Below, piece by piece: positions 1 to 7,878 of a DNA stretch of 64,000 bases; positions within the stretch are counted from its first letter, which is position 1; every line of letters begins with the position of its first letter. This stretch comes from CAWICD01 sp052267165. GTDB lineage: Bacteria; Vulcanimicrobiota; Vulcanimicrobiia; Vulcanimicrobiales; Vulcanimicrobiaceae. The DNA lies in assembly GCA_052267165.1 (NCBI GenBank), contig JBKQHO010000052.1, positions 17,208 through 81,207 on the forward strand, given 5' to 3'. Under the pieces are notes generated by a model. That model saw only the letters and a list, made by a program, of their open reading frames with translations, was not told the DNA's origin and searched no databases. The translations under genes and the position numbers were made by a program.

Positions 1-512
1 CGTCGGTCTTCTCGGAAGAGAACGAGAAGATGACGGGCGAGGGCAAGAAGATCGCCGAAGGCAAACCGGTCCTGCTCGGCGTCACCAAAGCCTCGCTGGC
101 GACGGAGTCCTTCCTCTCGGCGGCGAGCTTCCAGGAGACGACGCGCGTGCTCACCGACGCCGCGATCAAGGGCAAGCACGACCCGCTGCTCGGTCTCAAG
201 GAGAACGTGATCATCGGGAAGCTGATCCCGGCCGGCACGGGGATGTCGCGGTACCGCAACATCGCAATCGAGCCCGAGGGCCAGGACCTCGACGAAGAGG
301 GCCGCCCGCGTGGCGCGTTTTTCGAGGCCCCGTACGAGGAGCCCGAGCCGCAGTTCCAGGGTTCGAAGCTCGTCAGCGGCTTCCAGGATCGCCGTCCGCC
401 GCTCGAGCAGACGGTGCACTACGAAGGCGATTACGGCACCGACGTCGCGGTTGTCGCCCCGCCGAAGTCGACCCAGTACCGGCCCAAGGGGATCAACCCC
501 GAGGACCTCTAA
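1..512 (+). CDS. rpoC: DNA-directed RNA polymerase subunit beta', C-terminal part (partial)
   Basis: This is the last ~170 residues of the beta' subunit of RNA polymerase; the reading frame is open from base 3 and the gene begins outside the window. The segment reading LTDAAIKGKHDPLLGLKENV followed by IIGKLIPAGTGM is the highly conserved beta' C-terminal region that packs next to the clamp and omega subunit. The last ~70 residues (acidic, then proline- and tyrosine-rich, ending GINPEDL) are lineage-specific. It is followed directly by a strong intrinsic terminator, so it is the last gene of the rpoBC transcript. Identification is near certain. Confidence 0.97.
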   Translation, partial: SVFSEENEKMTGEGKKIAEGKPVLLGVTKASLATESFLSAASFQETTRVLTDAAIKGKHDPLLGLKENVIIGKLIPAGTGMSRYRNIAIEPEGQDLDEEGRPRGAFFEAPYEEPEPQFQGSKLVSGFQDRRPPLEQTVHYEGDYGTDVAVVAPPKSTQYRPKGINPEDL

Positions 513-542
513 CTAGCGAACCGGACGGTCCACCGGTCCGAC

Positions 543-580
543 AAAGGCCCTCGCGCCGGCCTCTGGCGCGGGGGCTTTCG
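543..580 (+). terminator. Intrinsic terminator after rpoC
   Basis: A GC-rich hairpin pairs AAAGGCCCTCGCGCC (543-557) with GGCGCGGGGGCTTT (565-578), with one bulge and a short loop, ending in a short T-rich tail. It sits 31 bases after the rpoC stop codon and separates it from the convergent minus-strand gene. Confidence 0.8.
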
Positions 581-620
581 TGTGGGCGGGAGAGCGTCGG
601 CTAGTGACGGTACACTAGCA

Positions 621-1043
621 CTAGCTCCCGGCGGAGGTGCCGGCGACGGGGAGCAGCGTGCGCGGCAGCGCCACGATCTCGACGTCGTCGTAGAAGAAGG
701 AGACGCGCCTGGGCAGGCCCGCTTTCGGGTTGGCGCGCTGTTCGAGCACCTCGATCCCGAATTCCAGCAGCCGTTCGAGCAGGGCGGAGCGGTCGGGAGC
801 AGGGCAACTCGGGCTGAGCTGCTCGGCGTGGCGCATCTTGGTGAGCCCGTAGGTCACCGCCTCGCGGGCGGGCTCGTCGAGCAGAACGGCGAGCGATGCG
901 ATCGCGCTGGCTGCGACAGTGCCGACCGACGCTTGGCGATTGTCGAAGCCCTCAGGAGCAGGGTCGCATCCGTGGATGAGCAGCCACAGCGCGACAAGCC
1001 AGCCCGCGTCGAGATCGTGTGCCAAATTGAACTGGACGGCCAT
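621..1043 (-). CDS. Hypothetical protein, 140 aa
   Basis: I do not recognise a family. The predicted protein is mostly helical, with a hydrophobic stretch near residues 15-25 (WLVALWLLIHGC), a central Ala-rich helix and a C-terminal part containing an FFYDDVEIV segment. No signal peptide is obvious. The start is supported by a GAGGGA ribosome binding site 6-10 bases upstream of the ATG. It stands alone between the rpoC terminator and the SCO-like gene, with an 85-base gap upstream. Codon use resembles its neighbours, so I think it is a real gene of unknown function. Confidence 0.6.
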   Translation of the reverse strand: MAVQFNLAHDLDAGWLVALWLLIHGCDPAPEGFDNRQASVGTVAASAIASLAVLLDEPAREAVTYGLTKMRHAEQLSPSCPAPDRSALLERLLEFGIEVLEQRANPKAGLPRRVSFFYDDVEIVALPRTLLPVAGTSAGS

Positions 1044-1128
1044 CTCGGTTCCCTCGTTTCGGACGGTAGTTCGCTGGTGTCATTCTCACACGTAAGTGTC
1101 CAAGCAGCGTCCGCGGTGCGTCCAGGGC

Positions 1129-1728
1129 TCAGGCGGGCCCGGAATGGGTTGAGGCCAAGGTGGGAACCGCGCGCAACGCCTCGCTGACGATGTTGCTCGA
1201 GAGCAAGAACGTCTTCGCCAAGCGGACGCGCGCGTCGAGCGCGTAGACGAAGGTGCTGTGGACGTCGGGAATGCCCGCCGCGTCCGCGCGCGCGACGACG
1301 CCGAAGGCGCGCATGAGCGCGTGAATCGCCGCCGGCTCTCCGCTGGCGAGCTGCCAGACGCGCGGATCGGCATCGAGCTCATGCCCGAGGCGCGCCATGA
1401 CGAAGGGGGTGTCGTAGGCGGGATCGAGTGTGATCGTCACCAGCCGCGCGCGAACGTGCTCTTCCCGGATGCGCCGCGCGAGCCGGGCGAAAAGCGCCTC
1501 GGCGATCGGGCACGCATCGGTGCAACGGGTCGCGACGAAGGTGACGAACACGGGCTCGCCACGCAGCCCGGCCAAGCTGAAGACCGCGCCGCGCTGATCG
1601 ACCAGGCGCAGCTCGCGCGGGTCCGCTGTACGCGCGCCGCTGCTTGCGGCGCACGCGTTCCGGCCGGAGGCGCACGCGCAGAGCAACGCGAGCGCGAGGC
1701 CGAGCAGGCACTTCGGCTTAACTCGCAA
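1129..1728 (-). CDS. SCO1/SenC family copper-binding protein
   Basis: SCO1/SenC/PrrC proteins are membrane-tethered thioredoxin-fold copper chaperones that deliver copper to the CuA site of cytochrome c oxidase or act as periplasmic thiol-disulfide factors. The 199-residue protein has an N-terminal signal or lipoprotein-like segment (residues 1-27), then the thioredoxin fold with the family copper motif CTDAC (Cys69, Cys73) and the distal ligand His157 in DVHSTFVY. All three metal ligands are present. It overlaps the end of the upstream cupredoxin lipoprotein gene by 11 bases and is probably co-transcribed and translationally coupled with it, which suggests a shared role in respiratory copper handling. 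Confidence 0.9.
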   Translation of the reverse strand: MRVKPKCLLGLALALLCACASGRNACAASSGARTADPRELRLVDQRGAVFSLAGLRGEPVFVTFVATRCTDACPIAEALFARLARRIREEHVRARLVTITLDPAYDTPFVMARLGHELDADPRVWQLASGEPAAIHALMRAFGVVARADAAGIPDVHSTFVYALDARVRLAKTFLLSSNIVSEALRAVPTLASTHSGPA

Positions 1729-2320
1729 CGAGCACGTCGCCCATCGAGCCGTTGCTCGCGGTCGGCACGGTCGTGTAGTGATAGCCGCAGCCGAAGTAGT
1801 ACGTGCCGGCAGCGGGGACCGTCAACACTTGCGAACGCTGACCGCCCGAAAGCGAGCCGGTCGACCACGTCGTTCCCCCGTCGACCGCGCTGCCGGCTTG
1901 CGTGAAACGGCTGGTGTTGTCGAACGACGCCGGAAAACCGCCGGTGCCGAAACCGCTCGCGGTGTGCGACACGCCGCTTGGATCGTCGTTGACGAAGATC
2001 AGCTGCGAACCGACGGCGACGCGGATGACTTGCGCGGGGCCGCTGGCGGCGGTCGAATAGAAATAGACCGGACCGAAGGTCGCGTCGGTCGTTTCGGCAT
2101 GGTTGAAGCCGATGTGGATCAGCTGCGGCTGCGCCGTCGGCGCGGTGCTAGGAGCCGTGCTGGGAGTCGCGCTCGGCGCGACGCTGGGCGGTCTGCTCGG
2201 AACGATCGTCGGTAGCGCCGCAACAGTTCCAGACCCGGGCGATGAGGACGATCCGCCGCCGCAGGCGGCGAGGAAAGTCAGCGCGGCGAGCGCGGCCGGC
2301 GCAGAATAAGCTATTCGCAT
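1718..2320 (-). CDS. Cupredoxin-like lipoprotein
   Basis: This exported protein (200 aa) has an N-terminal signal ending in a lipobox (LAAC), then Gly/Ser and Pro/Thr-Ala-Pro linkers (about residues 20-65), then a blue-copper-like beta-sandwich. Likely copper ligands are His in VSHTASG and the FGCGYH cluster (Cys and His), with a Met near the C-terminus. I chose the ATG at 2320 because AAGGAG lies 8 bases upstream; a longer reading frame to 2365 has no such signal. It precedes the SCO-like gene in an apparent operon. Likely role: periplasmic electron carrier or copper store. Two 11-bp-spaced TTCAGA repeats lie upstream (2356-2372). Confidence 0.85.
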   Translation of the reverse strand: MRIAYSAPAALAALTFLAACGGGSSSSPGSGTVAALPTIVPSRPPSVAPSATPSTAPSTAPTAQPQLIHIGFNHAETTDATFGPVYFYSTAASGPAQVIRVAVGSQLIFVNDDPSGVSHTASGFGTGGFPASFDNTSRFTQAGSAVDGGTTWSTGSLSGGQRSQVLTVPAAGTYYFGCGYHYTTVPTASNGSMGDVLVAS

Positions 2321-2355
2321 CTCGAACTCCTTCGAGGTCGAGGCTAACGCCCGAG

Positions 2356-2372
2356 TCTGAAGCAACTCTGAA
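2356..2372 (-). promoter_or_regulatory. 11-bp spaced TTCAGA direct repeat upstream of cupredoxin lipoprotein
   Basis: Read on the minus strand, TTCAGA occurs twice with an exact 11-base period (2361 down and 2372 down), about 36 bases before the lipoprotein ATG. Tandem half-sites one helical turn apart are the usual target of OmpR-family regulators; such a regulator is encoded at 7879-8580. Similar pairs occur upstream of 4934, 9580, 52150 and, less well, 6065. Confidence 0.45.
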
Positions 2373-2382
2373 GAGAATCCGC

Positions 2383-3133
2383 ATGAGCACCGAACCGCAA
2401 CCGCTCACCTTAGCCGAGTTTATCGTCTGGGAAGAGCGTCAACCAACGAAGCACGAATTCCGTGCCGGTGCGGTCTATGCTTTGGCCGGCGCTACGGATA
2501 ACCATACTACGCTCGTAGGCAACCTCGTCGCAATCATTCGGCCAAGACTAAAACGCAGCTCGTTCCGAAAAACGCAGCTCGTTCCGACTGTACCAGAACG
2601 ATATGAAAGTCGTTACCGATTTCCCCGGGTCGCGCTACCCGGACCTTATCGTTACCCGCGATCCCCACGATGCGCTCGATCCACTTATCAAGCGCCATCT
2701 AAAACTCAGCATCGAGGTCCTACCGCAAAGGACCGCCGAACAAGACGCCACGGGCAAGCTCGATGAATATCAAACAATCCCCGAACTCGACGAATATGTG
2801 CTCATCGATTCACGCAAGCGATCCGTTCGGATCTATCGCCGACATGGCGATCAAATGTCAGCTGGTCCTGCGATAATCTCTGGCGGTATCAGTCTGCAAT
2901 CACTCAACCTGACGATTACGCTCGATGACATATACGAAGACGTTGACTTCGACGCTATGGTGGGGCGCTGCAGTGTCGGTGCGCTAGCGGAGCGGATCGT
3001 GTCCCTCGGAGTGGTGTACGAGCGCTCTCGAGGAGGCGGGATAGTCAGCTGTTTACAACCGCTGATAAGGTGCGCCGGGGCACCGCCGGCTAGTGCAGGC
3101 GTACGCCGAGAAAATAACGGCGTACGCCGTTGA
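2383..3133 (+). pseudogene. Uma2 family (DUF820) endonuclease-like gene, frameshifted
   Basis: Uma2 proteins are PD-(D/E)XK-nuclease-fold proteins of uncertain role, common in cyanobacteria and soil bacteria. The start (MSTEPQPLTLAEFIVWEE, then KHEFRAGAVYALAGAT) and the later part (DMKVVTDFPGSRYPDLIVT, then LSIEVL and LDEYVLIDS) are typical, but lie in different frames. The shift is exactly explained by a perfect 19-bp tandem duplication at 2550-2587: removing one copy joins the halves as SSFRLYQNDMKVV in one frame. The C-terminal ~50 residues after YEDVDF look unrelated to the family. The gene is therefore recently inactivated, or the duplication is an assembly artefact. Its 3' end overlaps the convergent TonB receptor gene. 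Confidence 0.85.
2550..2587. repeat. Perfect 19-bp tandem duplication inside the Uma2 gene
   Basis: The unit AAAACGCAGCTCGTTCCGA occurs at 2550-2568 and again at 2569-2587. Being 19 bases, it shifts the Uma2 reading frame by one. Confidence 0.95.
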
Positions 3134-4898
3134 GCCGCGAGGAGCCGGCGTCGAGCGCCGCGCGCGGCAGCAGCGGAACGACGACGTCGCCGTCGAGATC
3201 GATCCCGGGCGCCGTAAGTCCTGCGGCGCGCCGCGCGAGCGCGTCGACGCGCAAGCCCGCGGGATTCTCGTACGTCGCCCACACGACCTGACGGCTCACG
3301 TCGCCGTCCAGCGTGGCGGGCGTGGTGAAGTCGGCCGGATCGTCGCGCAGGCTCCACACGCGCAGGCTGATGCGCGGCGCGAGTTGCCAGACGAGATTCG
3401 CGCCGATCCCGTCGAGGCGCCGCTCGTCGAAGCCGTGGGAGAACTCGCGAAAGATGGTCAGCTCGGCGCGGACGCGTGCCCCGGCGTCGTAATCGAGTGC
3501 CGTTTCGGCGAGCTCGTCGCGGTCGAGCGCGAACGTGCCGGCGCCCGGCGTGCTCGCGGCGGCCTCGAGCAACGTCGGAATCCTTACCGATTCCGAGAAG
3601 CCGGCGCGCGCGGACAACGGGCCCGCGAGCGCGAGCTGCCCGGACAGTGAAGGCAGTAGCACGAAGCCGTTTCCGGCGAGCGTTCCCGATGGAAGCCCGT
3701 CGCGCTCGGCGACCTTCGAAAGTGCGAGCGCCGCGTCGAACGAGCCGCGCGCGCCGTTCGCGTGCGCTTCCAGATAGAGCGAGTCGTCTGCCACGGTTCC
3801 GTCGGTGAGGTACGCCTCGGGCAGCGGAAGAACGTAGGAACCGCTTTGGTGCTGCGCCGACGCGCCCGCGTCGAACTCGAGTGGACCGGGCCGTTCGAGC
3901 CGGAAGCTGCCGCTGAGGTAACTGGAGCGATAGGCGCTCGCGCCGGTCGCATCGGCGCCCACGTCGAGATCGCTCGCCGTAGCGTCCGCGAAGGTGCGAT
4001 AGCGTCGCGACGCGGTCGCATAGGCGAGCCGCAGGCTGCGCAGATCGCCGCCCGCGTCGTACGCGCTGGCCGCGGCGTTGGAGGCGGTGGTCGCGCCGGC
4101 GCGCAGCACGCCGCCGGCGAAGCCGGACTCGAGGTCGAGGTCGGCGCGCCGGATCGAGCGCCCGTCGTCGCTCGAGACGCCGACCGCCGGATACACGATG
4201 CCGAGGCGCGGCTCCAGCGCGAGCGTCGAGGCCGCTCCGGCGTCTACCGCGGCGCTCGATTGCTGCGGGTCGAGCTGGTCGACGGCGAAGACGCCGCCGC
4301 CTGCACCGCTCCCGTAACGAAAGGCTTGATTTGCGCGCGCGAACGTGAGGCTGCGCGTATAACGGTCCGGCACGTCGGCGAAACCCGAATGTCCGGTCGA
4401 GAGATCCCCGAGCGGCGCGAGCGCGTCGATCACCAGTCCCGCTCCGCCACCGAGACCGCGGTCCGAGACGCTCGCGCCGGCGCCGGTGGGAACGACGTAC
4501 GGCACGAGCGCGAGCACATCGGCGACGCGGCCGTAGGGCAATGCCGCTAAATCGGCTTCGTCCGGCACGTCGTGCTCGAGCGCGTGATAGCGCGTCACCA
4601 CGATCGCGACGTTGCTGCGTCCTTCGAGCAGCAGCGTGACGCGAGCGCAGTAGCGGCAATCGACGCGCAGGCGCGCCGCCGCGCCGCTGAGGTGCAGCGC
4701 GAACGTCCCCAGCCGGTCGATGGAGCCGGCCCCGACCTGCCGGCCGCTTGCGTCGTACGCCTCGACCGTCGCTTGGTCGATGAGGTTGCCGGCCTCGTCG
4801 CGGACGCTGCCGACGACGAGCGCGACCGGCTGTTGCGCAAGGCCGGCCCGCGAAGCAGCAAGCAGGACGGCGGCGGCGAACCAAAGCCTCTTCAGCAA
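3090..4898 (-). CDS. TonB-dependent receptor-like outer-membrane protein
   Basis: A 602-residue protein with a signal peptide (residues 1-21), a short carboxypeptidase-regulatory-like domain (about 25-105, GSVRDEAGNLIDQATVEAYD), a degenerate plug-like segment (110-215) and a long alternating-residue beta-barrel region ending in FLGVRLH, an aromatic-ended outer-membrane insertion signal. Such proteins import siderophores, metal chelates, vitamins or glycans using TonB energy. The substrate is not apparent. The plug and barrel are shorter than the usual 700-900 residues. The only suitable start is TTG at 4898 with no strong ribosome binding site. Neighbouring copper genes make a metal-related role possible, but this is inference. 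Confidence 0.7.
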   Translation of the reverse strand: MLKRLWFAAAVLLAASRAGLAQQPVALVVGSVRDEAGNLIDQATVEAYDASGRQVGAGSIDRLGTFALHLSGAAARLRVDCRYCARVTLLLEGRSNVAIVVTRYHALEHDVPDEADLAALPYGRVADVLALVPYVVPTGAGASVSDRGLGGGAGLVIDALAPLGDLSTGHSGFADVPDRYTRSLTFARANQAFRYGSGAGGGVFAVDQLDPQQSSAAVDAGAASTLALEPRLGIVYPAVGVSSDDGRSIRRADLDLESGFAGGVLRAGATTASNAAASAYDAGGDLRSLRLAYATASRRYRTFADATASDLDVGADATGASAYRSSYLSGSFRLERPGPLEFDAGASAQHQSGSYVLPLPEAYLTDGTVADDSLYLEAHANGARGSFDAALALSKVAERDGLPSGTLAGNGFVLLPSLSGQLALAGPLSARAGFSESVRIPTLLEAAASTPGAGTFALDRDELAETALDYDAGARVRAELTIFREFSHGFDERRLDGIGANLVWQLAPRISLRVWSLRDDPADFTTPATLDGDVSRQVVWATYENPAGLRVDALARRAAGLTAPGIDLDGDVVVPLLPRAALDAGSSRLNGVRRYFLGVRLH

Positions 4899-4907
4899 CG
4901 CTTCACA
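4891..4907 (+). promoter_or_regulatory. 11-bp spaced TTCAGC/TTCACA repeat
   Basis: TTCAGC (4891-4896) and TTCACA (4902-4907) are spaced by exactly 11 bases and lie 27 bases upstream of the ATG at 4934. They overlap the start of the divergent TonB receptor gene, so a bound regulator could affect both. They match the pattern seen upstream of 2320 and 9580. Confidence 0.4.
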
Positions 4908-4933
4908 CTTCTTGCGCAGAATCGCGAGGGACC

Positions 4934-5185
4934 ATGCGTATCCTGGCGCGGCTTGCGTTCATCGTCACCTTCGCCCTGCTCCTGGCGACGGGTGCGGGTT
5001 TGGCTCGCGCCTCGTGGTCGACCCTGGACGAGCTCGCAAGCGCCCAACTCGTTCCGTCGGGTGCACCTGCGCTGCTCGGTCCGATCAACGAGCTCGGCCG
5101 CAACGGCTGGGCTTGCCGCCCCGAGCAAGCCGCGCGCGCGAGTGAGGTCGTGAACGCGGAACTGCCCGAACCCGCCGGACCGTAG
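4934..5185 (+). CDS. Small exported hypothetical protein, 83 aa
   Basis: An 83-residue protein with a clear signal peptide (residues 1-27, MRILARLAFIVTFALLLATG, cleavage after ARA) and a mature part of ~56 residues containing one Cys (GWACRPEQ). No family is recognised. A GAGGGA site precedes the ATG. It is divergent from the TonB receptor and overlaps the next gene by one base (TAGTG), so it is probably translated together with the TPR protein that follows. Confidence 0.65.
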   Translation: MRILARLAFIVTFALLLATGAGLARASWSTLDELASAQLVPSGAPALLGPINELGRNGWACRPEQAARASEVVNAELPEPAGP

Positions 5186-6018
5186 TGGCGCCAACCCGCC
5201 GCACCGCAATAGCGCCACGGGCCGGGCTCGCCGTCGCCCTCTGGTGCGGCCTGGCCGCGGCGGCTTGCGCCCAGCCGTATCCCAGCGTCACGCCCGTGCC
5301 GCGTACGACCGACGCCGCTGCGCTGCACGAGCTCGCCCGCTCGCGCGAGATCGACGAAAGGATCCGCATCGGCTTCGCGGCCGAGCAGCGCGGGGATTGG
5401 CCCGCGGCCGCCCCCGAGTTCGAACGCGTCATGGCGCTCGAGCCGCCCGAGCCGCAGGGGTCGACCGCGCTCTACGACCTCGCGCTGGCGCAGGCCGGCA
5501 CGGGCTCGCTCGACGCGGCCGCCGCTTCCCTGCGCGACGCGATCGCGCGCGATCCGGGCTTTCTCGCGGCACGCGCCAATCTCGTCGGCGTCGAGTTGAT
5601 GCGCGGCGATCTGCCCGCGGCCCGCGCGGCGGCCGACGCGTTCGTCGCGGTCGCGCCGGCCGCGGCGCGCGCGCTCTATGCGCGCGGCCTCGTCGCGTTG
5701 CGTTCGGGCGACGCCGCGACGGCGCGGCGCGACTTCGCGACGCTTCTCTCGCACGATCCCGCCTACGCGGTCGGGCACTACGATCTCGCGCTCGCCGAGA
5801 CGCAGCTGGGAAATCTGAGCGAGGCTGAGCGGGAACTGCGCGCGGCCTTGGGCCTCGCGCCCGAATATGCCCGCGCGCGCGTCGCGCTCGGCGCGGTGCT
5901 GCTGCGCGAAGGCAAACGCGACGAGGCGCGCTCGACCTTCGACGAAGCTGCGCGGCTCGCACCCGACCTCGCGCTGCGCAATCTGGCCGCTTCGCTGCGC
6001 GACGCGATCGCACCCTAA
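5185..6018 (+). CDS. Exported tetratricopeptide-repeat protein
   Basis: This 277-residue protein starts at a GTG overlapping the stop of the preceding gene. A Tat-like or Sec signal (ending AAAACAQ, lipobox-like around residue 29) precedes six or so TPR units: repeated pairs of helices with the W/L/G/Y/A/P pattern, for example GDWPAAAPEFERVMALEP, ALYDLALAQAGTGSLDAAAA and ALYARGLVALRSGDAATARR. TPR proteins are protein-protein scaffolds; partner unknown, though the signal places it in the periplasm or tethered to a membrane. It is followed 47 bases later by a cupredoxin lipoprotein gene on the same strand. Confidence 0.8.
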   Translation: MAPTRRTAIAPRAGLAVALWCGLAAAACAQPYPSVTPVPRTTDAAALHELARSREIDERIRIGFAAEQRGDWPAAAPEFERVMALEPPEPQGSTALYDLALAQAGTGSLDAAAASLRDAIARDPGFLAARANLVGVELMRGDLPAARAAADAFVAVAPAAARALYARGLVALRSGDAATARRDFATLLSHDPAYAVGHYDLALAETQLGNLSEAERELRAALGLAPEYARARVALGAVLLREGKRDEARSTFDEAARLAPDLALRNLAASLRDAIAP

Positions 6019-6025
6019 GCTACCC

Positions 6026-6042
6026 TTCAGACTTTCCTCATC
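6026..6042 (+). promoter_or_regulatory. Weak TTCAGA-type direct repeat upstream of second cupredoxin
   Basis: TTCAGA (6026-6031) is followed 11 bases later by CTCATC (6037-6042), 23 bases before the ATG at 6065. The first half matches the other sites; the second retains only TCA. Listed as the weakest member of the set. Confidence 0.25.
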
Positions 6043-6064
6043 GGCGCGGCGTACGCTGCGCGAC

Positions 6065-6529
6065 ATGCGAAGCGTCGTGGCCTTGCTCGTGATCCTTGCG
6101 GCGGCAGCTTGCACGCCGGGCTCGTCGGCCGCGCCGGGCGCGGGCGCCGCGCCCTCCAACGCGCAGACCGTCGCCGTCGATGTCGATCTGACGAACGATC
6201 CAGGCGGCGCCACGCCGGCCGGCGCGGGCGGCGGCTACAAGCCGCTGGTCACCACCGTCGCGGTCGGCACGTTCGTGCGGTTCACGAACAGCGACGGCTT
6301 CGCGCACACCGCGACCTCGCTTGCGGGCGCGACCTTTCCGAGCGCGTATCCGTTCACGAGCGCCGCCTTGCAGCAGAGCGGCGCGACGCTCTCGGGCGGC
6401 TTCAGCTCGGGAAGCCTGGCCGCGGGCGCGAGCTCGCAGGCGCTGCTCGCGGACCGCGCCGGCACCTACCTCTTCGGCTGCTTCTATCACTACGGAACGC
6501 CGATGCGGGCCGTCATCGTTGTGCACTGA
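6065..6529 (+). CDS. Cupredoxin-like lipoprotein
   Basis: The 154-residue protein has a lipoprotein signal (LAAAAC, Cys16), a low-complexity Ala/Gly linker, and a cupredoxin-like domain resembling that of the protein at 1718-2320. Candidate type 1 copper ligands are His in FAHTATS, then Cys, His and Met in FGCFYHYGTPM. It is probably a cell-envelope electron carrier. The ATG at 6065 is chosen because the signal peptide begins there; any ribosome binding site is weak. The transcript may be nearly leaderless, since a TACGCT hexamer lies just 8 bases upstream. Paralogue of the earlier cupredoxin but clearly diverged. Confidence 0.8.
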   Translation: MRSVVALLVILAAAACTPGSSAAPGAGAAPSNAQTVAVDVDLTNDPGGATPAGAGGGYKPLVTTVAVGTFVRFTNSDGFAHTATSLAGATFPSAYPFTSAALQQSGATLSGGFSSGSLAAGASSQALLADRAGTYLFGCFYHYGTPMRAVIVVH

Positions 6530-6547
6530 GCGAGTACGCTATGTGTA

Positions 6548-6716
6548 TTAACAGTGTGCGGAAAAACCCCCGCACCAGTCGCGGCCGGCTTTTCCGCTGG
6601 CTCTTCGTCGCCGCCTCGGTTACAATGCGCCCTGGCATTGCGCCCTCGGCGGCTCCTCGATCCAGCGAAAAATCCACGCCGCTTTGTGGCACGGGGGTTT
6701 TTTCGCACCCTGTTAA
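6548..6716. repeat. 169-bp near-perfect palindromic element (MITE-like)
   Basis: The outer arms 6549-6577 and 6687-6715 are 29-base inverted repeats with about four mismatches, and the complementarity continues through the interior to a centre near 6632. The ends read TTAACAG and CTGTTAA, so TTAA could be part of the terminal repeat or a 4-base target duplication. No coding capacity. It lies between the cupredoxin stop (6529) and the ribosome binding site of the next gene (6716-6719), so its right end abuts the translation start. No second copy was found in this window. Confidence 0.75.
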
Positions 6717-6720
6717 AGGC

Positions 6721-7851
6721 ATGCGCGCGCTATTCGCAGCCGGCCTGCTGCTCGCGGCGTTACTCGCAATGCGCGCGCCGGCCAACGCGATCCCGATCTT
6801 CGCGCAGCGCTATGCGTTATCGTGCGAAGCCTGTCATACCGTGCTGCCTGAGCTCAACGCGTTCGGCAACGCCTTTCGCGACCGCGGGTACCGCTTGCCG
6901 GGCGTGCCCCGCCACGGCACGACGGTCGTCGCGCTGCGCTACAACCTCGAGTGGCAGAGCGATCCCGCGCCGGGCTCGCGCCGCTTCACGCCCAGCAGCT
7001 CGCTGCTCGCCGACGAGGACATCGGCGCGATCAACGCCTTCCTGCACTACGGGCTGGGCGTCGACGGCTCCCCGAGCAAACCGTTCTTGGGCTTCTTGTC
7101 GTACTACGCCGAGCGGCTGCGCACGCTGTTTCGCCTCGGCCTCTACGAGCTGCCGCTGCCGCATTCGCCGGTTCAGCGGCTCGACGACGTCACGACCTAC
7201 GGCTACGAGGGGACGACGGTCGGACAGAACGATTTGGCGCTCAACGCGCCGCGCTTGGGGCTCGAGACGGAGCGTACGTTCGGCGCGACGCGGCTGGCGG
7301 CGTCGCTCGCGTTCGGTGAGTTCAAGGGCGCTGCGTACGGCGGCGCTCCGGTCGACGACGGGACGCGCACCGTCGCGGCTGCGCCGGAGCTCGGGCTGTT
7401 CGCAAGCGGTCCGCTCGTGCCGTGGCTCACGCTGAACGCGCAGGCGCTCGAAGGCGTGCGCAGCATCGCGCTGCCCGGACGGCTGCCGTTTCACGACGCC
7501 TACACGCGCCTCGGTCTCGGTTTCGGTACCGCGTTCTTCAGGCAGATGCTGCAGCTTGACGCGCAACAGTGGCTCGGTCGTGACGGGGATGCCGACGGCA
7601 GCGGCGACCCGCTGAACTCGAGCGGCGGCTACGTGCGCCTAAAATACTTCGCGACGTCCCACTTCTACGTTGCGACGCGTTACGACGCGCAAGCCGCACC
7701 CTTTGCCACGCGCGACGTGGTCTTCTATGTCGGAACGTTCGTGACCAAGCACGCTCGTATCGTTTTGCAGCAAACCAATAACTTGCTCGGCGGTAAGCCG
7801 TCGTACTCCGGCGAATTCATCGTCGGCGTTCCCTGGCCGTTGCGCGAATGA
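6721..7851 (+). CDS. Exported CXXCH-containing porin-like protein
   Basis: A 376-residue protein with a signal peptide (1-23) followed at once by one c-type heme motif, CEACH (Cys35, Cys38, His39), inside a FAQRYALSCEACHTVLPELN context typical of a family of outer-membrane cytochrome-like proteins. The remaining ~320 residues are rich in alternating aromatic and polar residues, consistent with a beta-barrel. Role is likely electron transfer or copper/redox-linked transport at the outer membrane. Start is ATG 6721 with AAAGG just upstream; the palindrome ends inside that leader. Placed between cupredoxins and the two-component system. Confidence 0.75.
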   Translation: MRALFAAGLLLAALLAMRAPANAIPIFAQRYALSCEACHTVLPELNAFGNAFRDRGYRLPGVPRHGTTVVALRYNLEWQSDPAPGSRRFTPSSSLLADEDIGAINAFLHYGLGVDGSPSKPFLGFLSYYAERLRTLFRLGLYELPLPHSPVQRLDDVTTYGYEGTTVGQNDLALNAPRLGLETERTFGATRLAASLAFGEFKGAAYGGAPVDDGTRTVAAAPELGLFASGPLVPWLTLNAQALEGVRSIALPGRLPFHDAYTRLGLGFGTAFFRQMLQLDAQQWLGRDGDADGSGDPLNSSGGYVRLKYFATSHFYVATRYDAQAAPFATRDVVFYVGTFVTKHARIVLQQTNNLLGGKPSYSGEFIVGVPWPLRE

Positions 7852-7878
7852 GCCGTCGCTGGTGAAAACGGGAGTCCG

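Noticed and set aside
6549..6577. Half-palindrome read as an ordinary terminator of the cupredoxin gene
   Set aside because: Complementarity extends across 169 bases to a matching distal arm, which an intrinsic terminator does not explain.
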